A DNA stretch of 64,000 nt, taken from NCBI GenBank assembly GCA_014238155.1, contig JABABQ010000056.1:32652-96651 (forward strand), read 5' to 3'. The translations under genes and the position numbers were made by a program. The DNA comes from Rhizobiaceae bacterium (GTDB taxonomy: Bacteria > Pseudomonadota > Alphaproteobacteria > Rhizobiales > Rhizobiaceae). The notes under the pieces are model-generated. The model was not told the origin of the DNA and searched no databases. It was given only the letters and a program-made list of their open reading frames with translations. Position 1 is the stretch's first letter. Each line of letters begins with the position of its first letter. This document shows, in pieces, positions 37,003 to 45,719 of the stretch.

Positions 37003-37995
37003 TCAGGACTTCAACCTGGCGGGACGGGCCAATTCACCGAACAACCATGGGCAGTCGGGCACGAGAGGCGTCTGTCTGCCCTCCCGAGCGGTTGCGAGCC
37101 GCATTTCCTTGAGCCGCAAACGGGTGGTTGAATCTTCTGGAAGATACACTCTCTCATGTCCCCAGAAGCTGGGGCCGACAAAGGTTTCCTCCGGCTCCCA
37201 GGTTGCCGGGTCAATCTCGCGTCCACCCCAACCGGATTCAATAAAAAAGTCAGATGGCGTATTGGCATAGTAGGACATCATGTAGTCGTTGGTATGGCGC
37301 CCCAGAGTGAAGGCAACTCTGTCTTCTTCAAGCTGAGCCAGATCATACCCCTGGCCGACATCGTCAATATTGAGGAATTCCACCATAAAATGGTGAAATC
37401 CGCGTCGGCCTGTTCCGATCATTGCGAAACTGTGGTGGCGGCCGTTGACGTGAAAGAAATACAGCGGATAGGGGGTCAGTCCATAATCACTCACCTTGAA
37501 ATCGAGCAGGTCGCGATAGAACCACAACAATTGATCAGCATCGATAACGTGTAAAACAGCGTGACCCATGCCGTGCGGGCCAGTTTTAAAACCACTGATT
37601 GGGCGACCCGGTTTGAATGGGTCGCTGGCAATCATGGGATTATAAAACAGTTCGACACAATTGCCGTCTGGATCGTGGCAAATCAGCAGTTTTTCGACAA
37701 AACGCCGGTCCGCAAGTTCGGCGCTACCCCAGTTGACTGCGATATTGGCGGCGTCCAGTCGAGCCGCATAGTTTTCCAGATCATCTCTATGTTCAACTTC
37801 CCATCCCATGAAAGCCAGGGTTTCACCGGTTTCATTTGAAACGACAAAGCGTTGTTTTCGATCATCCATGCGAAATGACAGGCACTGACCACCTCGATCA
37901 ACCTGTTGCATGCCCAGAAGGCCGCTGGCGAACTGAGACCAGTCGTCTATCCGGTCGGAACGAACACCCAAATATCCCAAGGCGCAAATTGGCAT
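37003..37995 (-). CDS. Type I extradiol ring-cleavage dioxygenase (BphC-like, two VOC domains)
   Basis: The 330-residue protein has two VOC domains like 2,3-dihydroxybiphenyl dioxygenase. The second domain carries the iron ligands: His145 (GMGHAVL), His202 (FHHFMVE) and Glu253 (FFIESGWGG), with the second-sphere His near GRHTND and the Tyr in MMSYYAN. These match the BphC H-H-E triad in order and spacing. The ATG at 37993-37995 (MPICALGYLGV) is chosen over a TTG two codons upstream. It should cleave a catechol made by the adjacent flavin hydroxylase. Whether the ring is carbocyclic or N-heterocyclic is open. Confidence 0.9.
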   Translation of the reverse strand: MPICALGYLGVRSDRIDDWSQFASGLLGMQQVDRGGQCLSFRMDDRKQRFVVSNETGETLAFMGWEVEHRDDLENYAARLDAANIAVNWGSAELADRRFVEKLLICHDPDGNCVELFYNPMIASDPFKPGRPISGFKTGPHGMGHAVLHVIDADQLLWFYRDLLDFKVSDYGLTPYPLYFFHVNGRHHSFAMIGTGRRGFHHFMVEFLNIDDVGQGYDLAQLEEDRVAFTLGRHTNDYMMSYYANTPSDFFIESGWGGREIDPATWEPEETFVGPSFWGHERVYLPEDSTTRLRLKEMRLATAREGRQTPLVPDCPWLFGELARPARLKS

Positions 37996-38058
37996 TTTCA
38001 AAATTCCTGAATTGCGTTGCCCGCTATTGAAAGGAGGTTCGTGTGTAGGGTCAATGGC

Positions 38059-39543
38059 CTAATTGGTCTGATTTATCTGATCACGCAACACAGACTTTTC
38101 AATTTTTCCCATGCCGTTGCGTGGCAGTTGATCGACAATCACCAATCCTTTGGGATGTTTAAACCTCGCCAGTCTGTCGGCGAGAAAGTTCTGATAATCA
38201 TCAAGATCGATTTTGTGGCCGGCGTGAATTTCAATAACTGCCACCGGTGTTTCTCCCCATCGTTCGTGTTTTTGACCAATTACGGCAATGGCGGCAATTG
38301 CGGGATGTTCCAGCGAGGCGGCTTCAATCTCCGCTGGGTAAATATTTTCTCCGCCAGATATCACCACGTCTTTGGAGCGGTCGACGATCCAATAAAATCC
38401 GTCATCGTCGATAAAGCCGATATCCCCGGTATTGTACCAGCCTTCTACCAGCACCTGGGCCGTCTCTTTCTCGTTGCGCCAGTAATGGCTCAGAATATTA
38501 TCGCCTTTGACCCAAATGTCTCCGTGTTCGCCGGTTGCAAGTAGCTGGCGATCACTGGAGCGGACTTCGATTGAACAGAATTTTACCGCAATGCCTGCGC
38601 TGCCTTCTTTTTGGCGAGCCGAACCTATCGGCAAGCCAATTGCTGCAGGTCCGGTCTCGGTGGCACCATAAAGCTGGCTGACCGGGATGTCTCGCGCGTG
38701 GAAATTTTGAATTTGCTGCAGCGGAATGACCGATGAGCCAACAACCACATATTTCAGTGACGATAAATCGCAGCTATGCCATTGGGGCAGCTCCATCATC
38801 GCCGACATTTGCGCTGGCACGTATATCGACGTGGTGATCCGGTTGCTTTCTATGTCCTCCAGAGTTGCTGCTGGATCAAATCTTTGATGTAAACTTATTG
38901 TTGCACCATGGGTGAGGGCGGGCAGCAGTAAAATGCATAATCCGCCGACGTGAAACAGCGGCAAAGTGATTTGCACACGCTGCCCGGGCTTAAACCAATA
39001 CAGAGCCTGACAGTTGCTAATATTAGCCATGACGGCACGTTGGCTGAGTATCACGCCTTTGGGTCGCCCGGTGGTGCCCGATGTATATACCAGCAGGAGA
39101 GCCGCATCGGGATTTATGGGTTCGAGGTGGATCCGTTCTGCATTTGTGTCATCGAGGAGATCGTCCAAAAATACCGTTTTGCCCTGTGCCATGTGAAGCT
39201 GTTCAGACAGATCGGTAAAATGATTATCGACGACGAGGACTTCTGGCTCTGCATCACCGAGCAGAAAAACATACTCAGCCGGTGCCAAACGACTGTTGAG
39301 CGGGTTGAAGATGGCACCAAGACGTTCACAGGCGAGTAGCAGGGAGAGAATGTCGGGATGATTATGCCCAAGATAGGAAACACGGTCGCCTTGTCGAACA
39401 CCATATTTTGTCTGCAGAGCTGAAATAGCCCGGTCGACACGATCGGCGAGTTGAGCAAAGGATATTGTCTCCGCCCCAAAGGTGATAGCGGTCGCTTGTG
39501 GGGTTTGCTGCGCCCAGCGTTGAATATATTGATTCAGGTTCAT
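38059..39543 (-). CDS. AMP-forming acyl-CoA ligase
   Basis: The 494-residue ANL-family enzyme makes an acyl-CoA from a carboxylate via an acyl-AMP. It has the P-loop-like LLVYTSGTTGRPKG, the YGATETGP motif, WYNTGDIGFIDDDGFYWIVDRSKDVVISGGENIYPAEIE (A7-A8 core) and the terminal catalytic Lys in PRNGMGKIEKS. It should activate an acid substrate or ring-cleavage product in this operon. Its substrate is not readable from motifs. Eleven bases separate it from the preceding flavoprotein gene. Confidence 0.93.
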   Translation of the reverse strand: MNLNQYIQRWAQQTPQATAITFGAETISFAQLADRVDRAISALQTKYGVRQGDRVSYLGHNHPDILSLLLACERLGAIFNPLNSRLAPAEYVFLLGDAEPEVLVVDNHFTDLSEQLHMAQGKTVFLDDLLDDTNAERIHLEPINPDAALLLVYTSGTTGRPKGVILSQRAVMANISNCQALYWFKPGQRVQITLPLFHVGGLCILLLPALTHGATISLHQRFDPAATLEDIESNRITTSIYVPAQMSAMMELPQWHSCDLSSLKYVVVGSSVIPLQQIQNFHARDIPVSQLYGATETGPAAIGLPIGSARQKEGSAGIAVKFCSIEVRSSDRQLLATGEHGDIWVKGDNILSHYWRNEKETAQVLVEGWYNTGDIGFIDDDGFYWIVDRSKDVVISGGENIYPAEIEAASLEHPAIAAIAVIGQKHERWGETPVAVIEIHAGHKIDLDDYQNFLADRLARFKHPKGLVIVDQLPRNGMGKIEKSVLRDQINQTN

Positions 39544-39554
39544 CGCCGATCGGC

Positions 39555-40790
39555 TCAGATATTGGCGTTCTTGGAATTGTAGAGGCTCTCAATTCCAAGT
39601 CGTTGTTCAGCGATTTCTGCAGTCCAGGGCAACATCAAGGAGCCGCAACGACTTTCACGATACATGCGCTCGAGTGGGAAATTTTTCAACAATGTCCGGC
39701 CACCACAGGTTCGCAGGGCGAGCGCGCAAATTTCCTGAGCGTTTTCCATGATGGTATATTGAGCCGCATAGGCCCGCATCTGGCGGGGTTTTGACGGCGA
39801 AGGCCCGGCCTGCGCGATGGTTGTCTCAAACATGGCGCGGGACTGCTCCAGCTTCAACCGCATTTGCGCCACCGAATGTTGTTTGACGGGAATATCCCGC
39901 ATGGTGCCGTGTACGCCTGGGACTTCGCCACGCAGATAGGCAATTGTAAAATCAAAAGCGCCCTGGGAAATGCCCATATAGGTCGGGCTCAATGTAAAGA
40001 ACATATGCGGCCAGGTGAGCGCGAGATTGTAGTAAGTCCCCGGTGGCAATAATTCCAGATTGTCTGGAACAAATGCGTCGGTCATTTTGAGGCCCCGAGA
40101 AACCGTGGCGCGCATGCCCAACGGGTCCCAATCGCCGATGATCTCAAAACCCTCTGCAGAGGCTGGAACGCATAAATAGACAGCATTTTTGGTGCGGGCG
40201 TCGCCCTCATCCGTTTCAATTGTGCAAATCATCGAGTAATAGCTCGCCGCGCCAGCCAGCGAAGCGAAATGTTTCAGACCGTTGACGATCCAGCCACCCT
40301 CCACTTTGCGGGCGGTGGTGCCGAAAGGCGCCTTGCCAGCTGCGGCCGCTGTGTTGGGTTCCGAAAAAGGTTGGGCAAATATAGCTCCCTGTTCAATGAC
40401 CTCTTGATAGAGTTTGGCCCGCCTCAAATTCTGGACTTTGCGGGTCTCGTCGCCGCTCTCCAGATCATCGAACATGGCACCGGTCCAAAACATGGTCTGG
40501 GCATGCATATTGAACGTCAAAGCAGTCGCACCGCACCACCTGCCAAGTTCTGCTGATACTCTGCAATAGGTTTCGAAACTGGCACCAATGCCGCCATAAT
40601 CGGCAGGAATTGTGAGCGACAGCAGCCCGGCTTTGTGAAGATCTCGATAATTTTCAGTTGGAAATTCTGCTGCCCGGTCATAGGCCTCGGCGCGCTCGGC
40701 AAACAACGTCTTGCCCAGATGACGGGTGATTTCGATTAGCTCTTCAGGAGAGTTTTGAGCCGTGGCTTTGGGAATGGGTGGCAAACTCAT
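39555..40790 (-). CDS. Acyl-CoA dehydrogenase-like flavoprotein with altered catalytic region
   Basis: The 411-residue protein has the acyl-CoA dehydrogenase fold: FAD/substrate segments AQPFSEPNTAAAAG and GWIVNGLKHFASLAGAASYY, and ALTFNMHAQTMFWTG in the N-terminal domain. The C-terminal region reads RMYRESRCGSLMLPWTAEI where a catalytic enzyme would have IYEGT, so the usual Glu base is missing; a base elsewhere or a monooxygenase-type role (as in HsaA/DszC relatives) is possible. It overlaps the hydrolase gene upstream by four bases and is followed by the CoA ligase. Confidence 0.82.
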   Translation of the reverse strand: MSLPPIPKATAQNSPEELIEITRHLGKTLFAERAEAYDRAAEFPTENYRDLHKAGLLSLTIPADYGGIGASFETYCRVSAELGRWCGATALTFNMHAQTMFWTGAMFDDLESGDETRKVQNLRRAKLYQEVIEQGAIFAQPFSEPNTAAAAGKAPFGTTARKVEGGWIVNGLKHFASLAGAASYYSMICTIETDEGDARTKNAVYLCVPASAEGFEIIGDWDPLGMRATVSRGLKMTDAFVPDNLELLPPGTYYNLALTWPHMFFTLSPTYMGISQGAFDFTIAYLRGEVPGVHGTMRDIPVKQHSVAQMRLKLEQSRAMFETTIAQAGPSPSKPRQMRAYAAQYTIMENAQEICALALRTCGGRTLLKNFPLERMYRESRCGSLMLPWTAEIAEQRLGIESLYNSKNANI

Positions 40791-41563
40791 GATAAGGATA
40801 CTCGCTTGATAAATTGAACCAGGTGCCGGTTGAAGCCGTCGGGGTTTTCGATTGGGGCCATATGGCCGGTCTGCGGCAATTCAACAAAGTCGGCGTTGTT
40901 AATCCTGGTAGCCATTTTCTGCATCATTGGCGCAGGTGAATTGGTGTCCAGTTCTCCTGCAATCAATAAAGTGGGGACTTGAATTTTTGACAAATTGTCG
41001 CGTCGATCAAATGTGGTGATGGTGTGCATAGCGCAACGATATGTTTCCACCGAAACCGACTTCATGACCGAAATAATTTCTTCAACTGCCCCGGGTGCCG
41101 GATTAGGTCCGACAAGTTTGGGTGCAAACATTTGGGCAAATTCCGGCATTGTCATGCCTTTGTCAAAAGGGGCAAACCGATCCTGCAGAAACTTTTTTTG
41201 AAAGTCACCGTCCGGCCGTCCAAAGGCAGGGCTCGTGGCCGACAGTATTAAACCTGTCACCCTGTCGGGCGCGTTGGCCACCAATTCCTGCGCCGACATT
41301 CCGCCGAGCGAGTGTCCACAAAGAACGGCTGACTTGATCTTCAATTGATCCAATACGCCAAGCACCGCATCAACATGTGGTTGAAACCCTGGTTCGTCGG
41401 GAAGAGGCGTATCGCCATACCCGGGGGCATCGATAGATATGAAACGCCATCCGTTAGAAACCACCGGTTGGATCTGGTGTTCAAACCCTTCCTTGCCGCT
41501 GCCGACACCATGTAAAAATATGATGGCTGGACCGTCGCCATGGCTGGTGAAGGAAGCCGTCAT
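40787..41563 (-). CDS. Alpha/beta hydrolase of the catabolic operon
   Basis: The 258-residue hydrolase has HGVGSGKEGFEHQ (oxyanion loop), nucleophile Ser85 in GHSLGG, acid Asp in AGELDTNSP and His in TGHMAPIENP. Relatives include 3-oxoadipate enol-lactonases, meta-cleavage-product hydrolases (MhpC/BphD type) and N-formylmaleamate deformylase NicD. In this operon hydrolysis of a ring-cleavage product or of a formyl amide is likely, but the choice cannot be made from the sequence. It overlaps its neighbours by four bases on each side. Confidence 0.88.
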   Translation of the reverse strand: MTASFTSHGDGPAIIFLHGVGSGKEGFEHQIQPVVSNGWRFISIDAPGYGDTPLPDEPGFQPHVDAVLGVLDQLKIKSAVLCGHSLGGMSAQELVANAPDRVTGLILSATSPAFGRPDGDFQKKFLQDRFAPFDKGMTMPEFAQMFAPKLVGPNPAPGAVEEIISVMKSVSVETYRCAMHTITTFDRRDNLSKIQVPTLLIAGELDTNSPAPMMQKMATRINNADFVELPQTGHMAPIENPDGFNRHLVQFIKRVSLS

Positions 41564-42606
41564 GCGAGGCTTTCTGCCAACCTGCCTTCCACCACTACGT
41601 CCACGCCGTCGAGCTGTATTGAGCAGTTGCGCATGGGAATATCAAAATGCCCCAGCGTGTAGCGTTGGGCGATTTCATTGGCACCGGTGGAGAATAGAAA
41701 ATTGCCCGCGAAGACCCGCTGTTCGGTTCCGTTGTGATCGCTGCGGTCGTAATGGGCCATGGATACCCACTTGGCCTGATGATTCATGCCCCACCCGACA
41801 TGGGACGTGGCGTAGGCGTTATCGTCTTGCCAAACAGAAATGGCATCACGCATCAACTGGCCGTCCAAACCATCCCCTACAATGGCCCGCACGTAGTCAT
41901 TTTCTATCGTCAAATGGACTGGTTGCTCCAGATAGCGCTTGAAAGTGAGATTCTGATCGCCTGTGTTGAGCACCAATGTGCCATTGACGCTGTTGCGTGC
42001 TGGAAAGGCAAGGCATAATCCTCCGGGCCAGTTTGTAATGGTGCCCGGTGTTGTTGTATATCCCCAACCTCCGCCAACCACGGATTTTTCAAGCTCGATA
42101 TGCAGATCTGTCCCAGCGGCGGAAGTGACGTGCATGTGTTTGGCGTTGCGCATCAGCTTCATTCCAGCCTTGACCCGGTCTTTTAGTTTCGTGTCGATGC
42201 CAATGCGTTCGAGGATCTCCGGATGCTCGTTGGAGATCATCAGGACCCTTGTGCCGCTCTTCAAAATGTCGGCGAGTTCGGGAGCATGCAGAAGGCCTTC
42301 CAATGTGCAATCGACCACCAGTCCACCAAAACTCAGTGCTGCCATGGCTGGTTTTTGAAAACCCAGTGCTGCAGAAGCGCCGGTCGAGCGGATCGGCACG
42401 ACGGCAGATTGAGCCGGAGTTGTAACGACCACATGCAACGGTTTGGCACCAAGTTGAACCAGCGCCAACTCGCAAAGATGAACATTGATATTACGACTTT
42501 GGGTTTCTGAAAGCACAACAATTTCGTCACCCGATCCAACGCCAGATTGCGCAAATAATTCGGCAAACCGGACGATCCATTTGCCTTCAATGCGATCTGA
42601 AAACAT
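41560..42606 (-). CDS. NicX-like ring-cleavage dioxygenase / M29-type metalloprotein
   Basis: The 348-residue protein resembles 2,5-dihydroxypyridine 5,6-dioxygenase (NicX, 350 residues), a mononuclear iron enzyme related to M29 aminopeptidases. Matching blocks are VDCTLEGLLHAPELADILKSGTRVL, the GTLVLNTGD strand, YATSHVGWGMNHQAKW, VFAGNFLFSTGANE and the C-terminal GHFDIPMRNCSIQLD. The SH-VGWG and H-x-D of GHFD correspond to conserved metal-binding positions of NicX. The ATG at 42604-42606 is preferred over a 15-codon longer reading, matching NicX length. It follows livM by 75 bases, so the ABC genes run straight into the catabolic genes. A leucyl aminopeptidase label is the alternative. Confidence 0.75.
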   Translation of the reverse strand: MFSDRIEGKWIVRFAELFAQSGVGSGDEIVVLSETQSRNINVHLCELALVQLGAKPLHVVVTTPAQSAVVPIRSTGASAALGFQKPAMAALSFGGLVVDCTLEGLLHAPELADILKSGTRVLMISNEHPEILERIGIDTKLKDRVKAGMKLMRNAKHMHVTSAAGTDLHIELEKSVVGGGWGYTTTPGTITNWPGGLCLAFPARNSVNGTLVLNTGDQNLTFKRYLEQPVHLTIENDYVRAIVGDGLDGQLMRDAISVWQDDNAYATSHVGWGMNHQAKWVSMAHYDRSDHNGTEQRVFAGNFLFSTGANEIAQRYTLGHFDIPMRNCSIQLDGVDVVVEGRLAESLA

Positions 42607-42680
42607 TCTCACTTGTCCTCGTTGGTTTCGCGTTGATCTGCAGCAAATCAATCAATACGGGTGCCAAATATTTTATCTCA

Positions 42681-44003
42681 TCAGTGCGATTGCCGGTCCT
42701 GTTCAGGCAATATTCCCTTGGCACTGAACCTCAATACCAGCAGCAATATACCGCCCATCATGATGAGCCGCATATGAGACGCACTTTCGATCAGGTGCAC
42801 CCGCAGGGCGTTTTCAGGCGCCATGCCGGAAGTGATCATGTCCATCATCCATAATCCGATGGGTTCAGCTTCAATCCAGAAAAACCAGATGACAAAGCCG
42901 CCAATGATTGAGCCAAGATTGTTGCCGGACCCGCCGACAATTACCATTACCCAGACCAGGAAAGTGAAGCGCAGCGGTTGGTAGGAAGCCGGTGTAAACT
43001 GGCCATCAATTGTGGTCAGCATTGCGCCTGCAATGCCGATGACGGCAGAACCCAGGATAAACACCTGCAGGTGGCGCCCAGTGACATGCTTACCCATCGC
43101 ATTGGCTGAGGTTTCATTGTCGCGGATGGCACGCATCATGCGCCCCCAAGGTGCTTTCAGCGCTTTCTCCGACAGATAGAAGATCACCAACAGCACCACG
43201 AGAAATAGTGCTGAGTAGCAAAGTTTCACATAGATTGATGAAAACTCGACAATCGATACGCCCAACTGATTTGCAATGTCCTGATAGAAGGGAGATTGCT
43301 GAACGTCGATTTCGTAGGGAACAGGCCGGGGCAGGCCGTTGACGTTTTTCACGCCGCGGGTCAGCCAATCCTCATTTTTCAAAACGGCGACGATGATTTC
43401 GGAAATACCAAGCGTCGCGATGGCAAAATAATCTGAGCGAAGCCCCAGTGCGATTTTACCGATAATCCAGGCAACACCGGCTGCAAACAAACCGCCGACT
43501 GCCCACGAAAACAATATCGGCAGACCAAGTCCGCCCAGGAACCCCGTTTTCGCCGGTTCGACCGCCTCGATGGCTTCAACAGCCGGATCGAGATTCATAC
43601 GATAGAGGATGAATCCAACGATAATGATGACAGTAATTGCCGCAAATTTGGCAAGGTCTGCGGACTTCATTTTCCAGTGAACCACACCGACTGCAACAGC
43701 CGTTGCGATGGCGATGACAAATGACACCACGATGCCTGCACCGCCGGCTTGCCAGGCTTCCTGTACCGGTGGGGCGGAGACAAGCACTGCGGCAACGCCA
43801 CCCATCGCGGCAAAGCCCATGACACCTGCATTGAACAGCCCCGCATAACCCCATTGCATGTTGACGCCCAGAACCATCACGGAAGAAATCAGGCAAAGAT
43901 TCAAAATCGCAAATGCCACGGACCAGCTTTGGGAGAATCCGACTATCAGCAACAAAGCGGCCATTGCACCGAAGGACACGTAGACGCGAGACTTATAGGT
44001 CAC
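42681..44003 (-). CDS. livM: ABC importer permease, LivM type
   Basis: The 440-residue membrane permease has the LivM family regions: NLCLISSVMVLGVNMQWGYAGLFNAGVMGFAAMGG near the N-terminus, DYFAIATLGISEII, and the cytoplasmic loop APWGRMMRAIRDNETSANAMGK that docks the ATPase. The GTG at 44001-44003 is preceded by GGGGG and overlaps the livH stop. Partner of LivH, LivF, LivG and the binding protein. In this setting the cargo is more likely an aromatic or related acid than a branched-chain amino acid. Confidence 0.93.
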   Translation of the reverse strand: MTYKSRVYVSFGAMAALLLIVGFSQSWSVAFAILNLCLISSVMVLGVNMQWGYAGLFNAGVMGFAAMGGVAAVLVSAPPVQEAWQAGGAGIVVSFVIAIATAVAVGVVHWKMKSADLAKFAAITVIIIVGFILYRMNLDPAVEAIEAVEPAKTGFLGGLGLPILFSWAVGGLFAAGVAWIIGKIALGLRSDYFAIATLGISEIIVAVLKNEDWLTRGVKNVNGLPRPVPYEIDVQQSPFYQDIANQLGVSIVEFSSIYVKLCYSALFLVVLLVIFYLSEKALKAPWGRMMRAIRDNETSANAMGKHVTGRHLQVFILGSAVIGIAGAMLTTIDGQFTPASYQPLRFTFLVWVMVIVGGSGNNLGSIIGGFVIWFFWIEAEPIGLWMMDMITSGMAPENALRVHLIESASHMRLIMMGGILLLVLRFSAKGILPEQDRQSH

Positions 44004-45010
44004 AGCGATTTCCCCCTGAAGATGCCGGTCGGCATGACGATCAGGACGACAACCAATATGACGAAGGAGACGGCGAACTTGTAGTCAGTCGATAGCAATT
44101 GCACCAGTCCTTCGGGCGCCCAGGCATCAGGCGCCAGATATTTTATCACCTTTTTGAATGCATAGGTGATCGTAACTTCTGAAAATGCGATGACGAATCC
44201 GCCGACAATGGCCCCAATCGGACTGCCCAGGCCCCCGACAATGGCCGAAGCGAATACCGGGAGAAGCAATTGTAGATAGGTGAACGGTTTATAGCCCTTG
44301 TCCAAACCATACAAAGCCCCGGCGATGGTGGCGAGGATAGCAGTCAGCGTCCAGGCAATCATCACGACGCGGTCAGGGTTGATGCCAGATAACAGAGCGA
44401 GATTTTCGTTGTCGGAATAGGCCCGCATGGACTTGCCGGATTTGGTTTTCTCCAGGAACCAGAACAAGGCCACGACAATCGCCACCGCTGCAACTACGGT
44501 GATCAGTTGCGATGTCTTGATGGCAAGACCTTCGTTTAATCCGGTGAATTGCTTGAACTCGCGGGCCTTTAAAACGAAGCGGGCCCCATCTGATACCCTT
44601 TGATCGTCGGGGCCGATAATGAACCGAATAATCCCGTTGGTGAGGAACATCAAACCGGTTGAGGCCACAAGAAAGATTACTGGTTTGGCCTTTTGTTCGC
44701 GGTAATATCGATAGACGAATCTGTCGGTGACCAGCAGATAGATGATCATGCAAATGATTGCAGGTATCAGGCCCAGCACAATTGTCGGCAATGGGGCAAT
44801 AGAGATCCCCAAGCTCTGAAACAACCACATGAACAATATTGCAAACATCGCTCCAGCGGACATAGTTTCCCCGTGGGCAAAGTTTGAAAAGCGCAATATG
44901 CCATAGACAACCGTCACTCCCAGCGCCCCAAGCGCCAACTGGCTGCCATAGGCGATGCCGGGAACAAGAATGTAATTGGCCAGCGCGACCAGCGCGTTTA
45001 ACAGATCCAC
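44000..45010 (-). CDS. livH: ABC importer permease, LivH type
   Basis: The 336-residue permease carries VVYGILRFSNFAHGETMSAGAMFAI (the classic LivH sequence), the LLSGINPDRV ATPase-docking region and the AIVGGLGSPIGAIVGGFVIAFSEV helix. It starts with GTG one base after livF ends, and its end overlaps livM by four bases. It forms the inner-membrane channel with LivM. Confidence 0.95.
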   Translation of the reverse strand: MDLLNALVALANYILVPGIAYGSQLALGALGVTVVYGILRFSNFAHGETMSAGAMFAILFMWLFQSLGISIAPLPTIVLGLIPAIICMIIYLLVTDRFVYRYYREQKAKPVIFLVASTGLMFLTNGIIRFIIGPDDQRVSDGARFVLKAREFKQFTGLNEGLAIKTSQLITVVAAVAIVVALFWFLEKTKSGKSMRAYSDNENLALLSGINPDRVVMIAWTLTAILATIAGALYGLDKGYKPFTYLQLLLPVFASAIVGGLGSPIGAIVGGFVIAFSEVTITYAFKKVIKYLAPDAWAPEGLVQLLSTDYKFAVSFVILVVVLIVMPTGIFRGKSL

Positions 45011-45011
45011 C

Positions 45012-45719
45012 TCAGCCCCCTAAAAACGCTTTGCGCACTTCAGGATCCGCCAGCAGCGCGGCCCCGGTGTCGGTGAAACGATTGCGGCCCTGCACAAGCA
45101 CATATCCCTTGTCGGCGATGTTCAATGCCTGTTTGGCATTTTGCTCAACCATCAAGATGGCGATGCCGGTGCGGGCGACTTCGATGATACGATCAAACAA
45201 TTCGTCCATGACAATGGGCGATACTCCCGCGGTTGGTTCGTCCAGCATCAACACTTTCGGCTGGGTCATCAGCGCCCGGCCCACTGCAACCTGCTGGCGT
45301 TGGCCGCCTGAAAGTTCGCCCGCGGGCTGCAGCCGTTTTTCTTCGAGGATTGGGAACAGGCCAAAAACCTGCTCCATGGAGTCAGTAATATCGTCTTCGC
45401 GGACAAAGGCGCCCATGCGAAGATTGTCCTCAACCGTCATCGACGGAAAGACATTTTCTGTTTGTGGAACAAAAGCCATGCCCTTGCGCACCCGCGCCTG
45501 TGGCGACAGGCCGGTAATGTCTTCACCATCGATCATGACAGAGCCTTCGCGCAGGTTCAGCATGCCGAACACTGCCTTCATCGCGGTGGACTTGCCAGCA
45601 CCGTTGGGGCCGACAATGACCGCAATTTCACCTTTTTCAACACCGACAGTGCAGTCGTGCAGAATGTCAGCACCACGGCCATAACCACCGGTCATGTTCT
45701 GACCAATAAGATAGCTCAT
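45012..45719 (-). CDS. livF: ABC importer ATP-binding protein, LivF type
   Basis: The 235-residue ATPase has Walker A VGPNGAGKST, signature LSGGQRQQVAVGRALM and Walker B VLMLDEPTAGVSP, and the TENVFPSMTVEDNLRMG region of LivF. The ATG at 45717-45719 (MSYLIGQNMTGGYG) overlaps the livG stop by four bases; a longer in-frame reading upstream is only livG's repeat-rich tail in another frame. Confidence 0.95.
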   Translation of the reverse strand: MSYLIGQNMTGGYGRGADILHDCTVGVEKGEIAVIVGPNGAGKSTAMKAVFGMLNLREGSVMIDGEDITGLSPQARVRKGMAFVPQTENVFPSMTVEDNLRMGAFVREDDITDSMEQVFGLFPILEEKRLQPAGELSGGQRQQVAVGRALMTQPKVLMLDEPTAGVSPIVMDELFDRIIEVARTGIAILMVEQNAKQALNIADKGYVLVQGRNRFTDTGAALLADPEVRKAFLGG

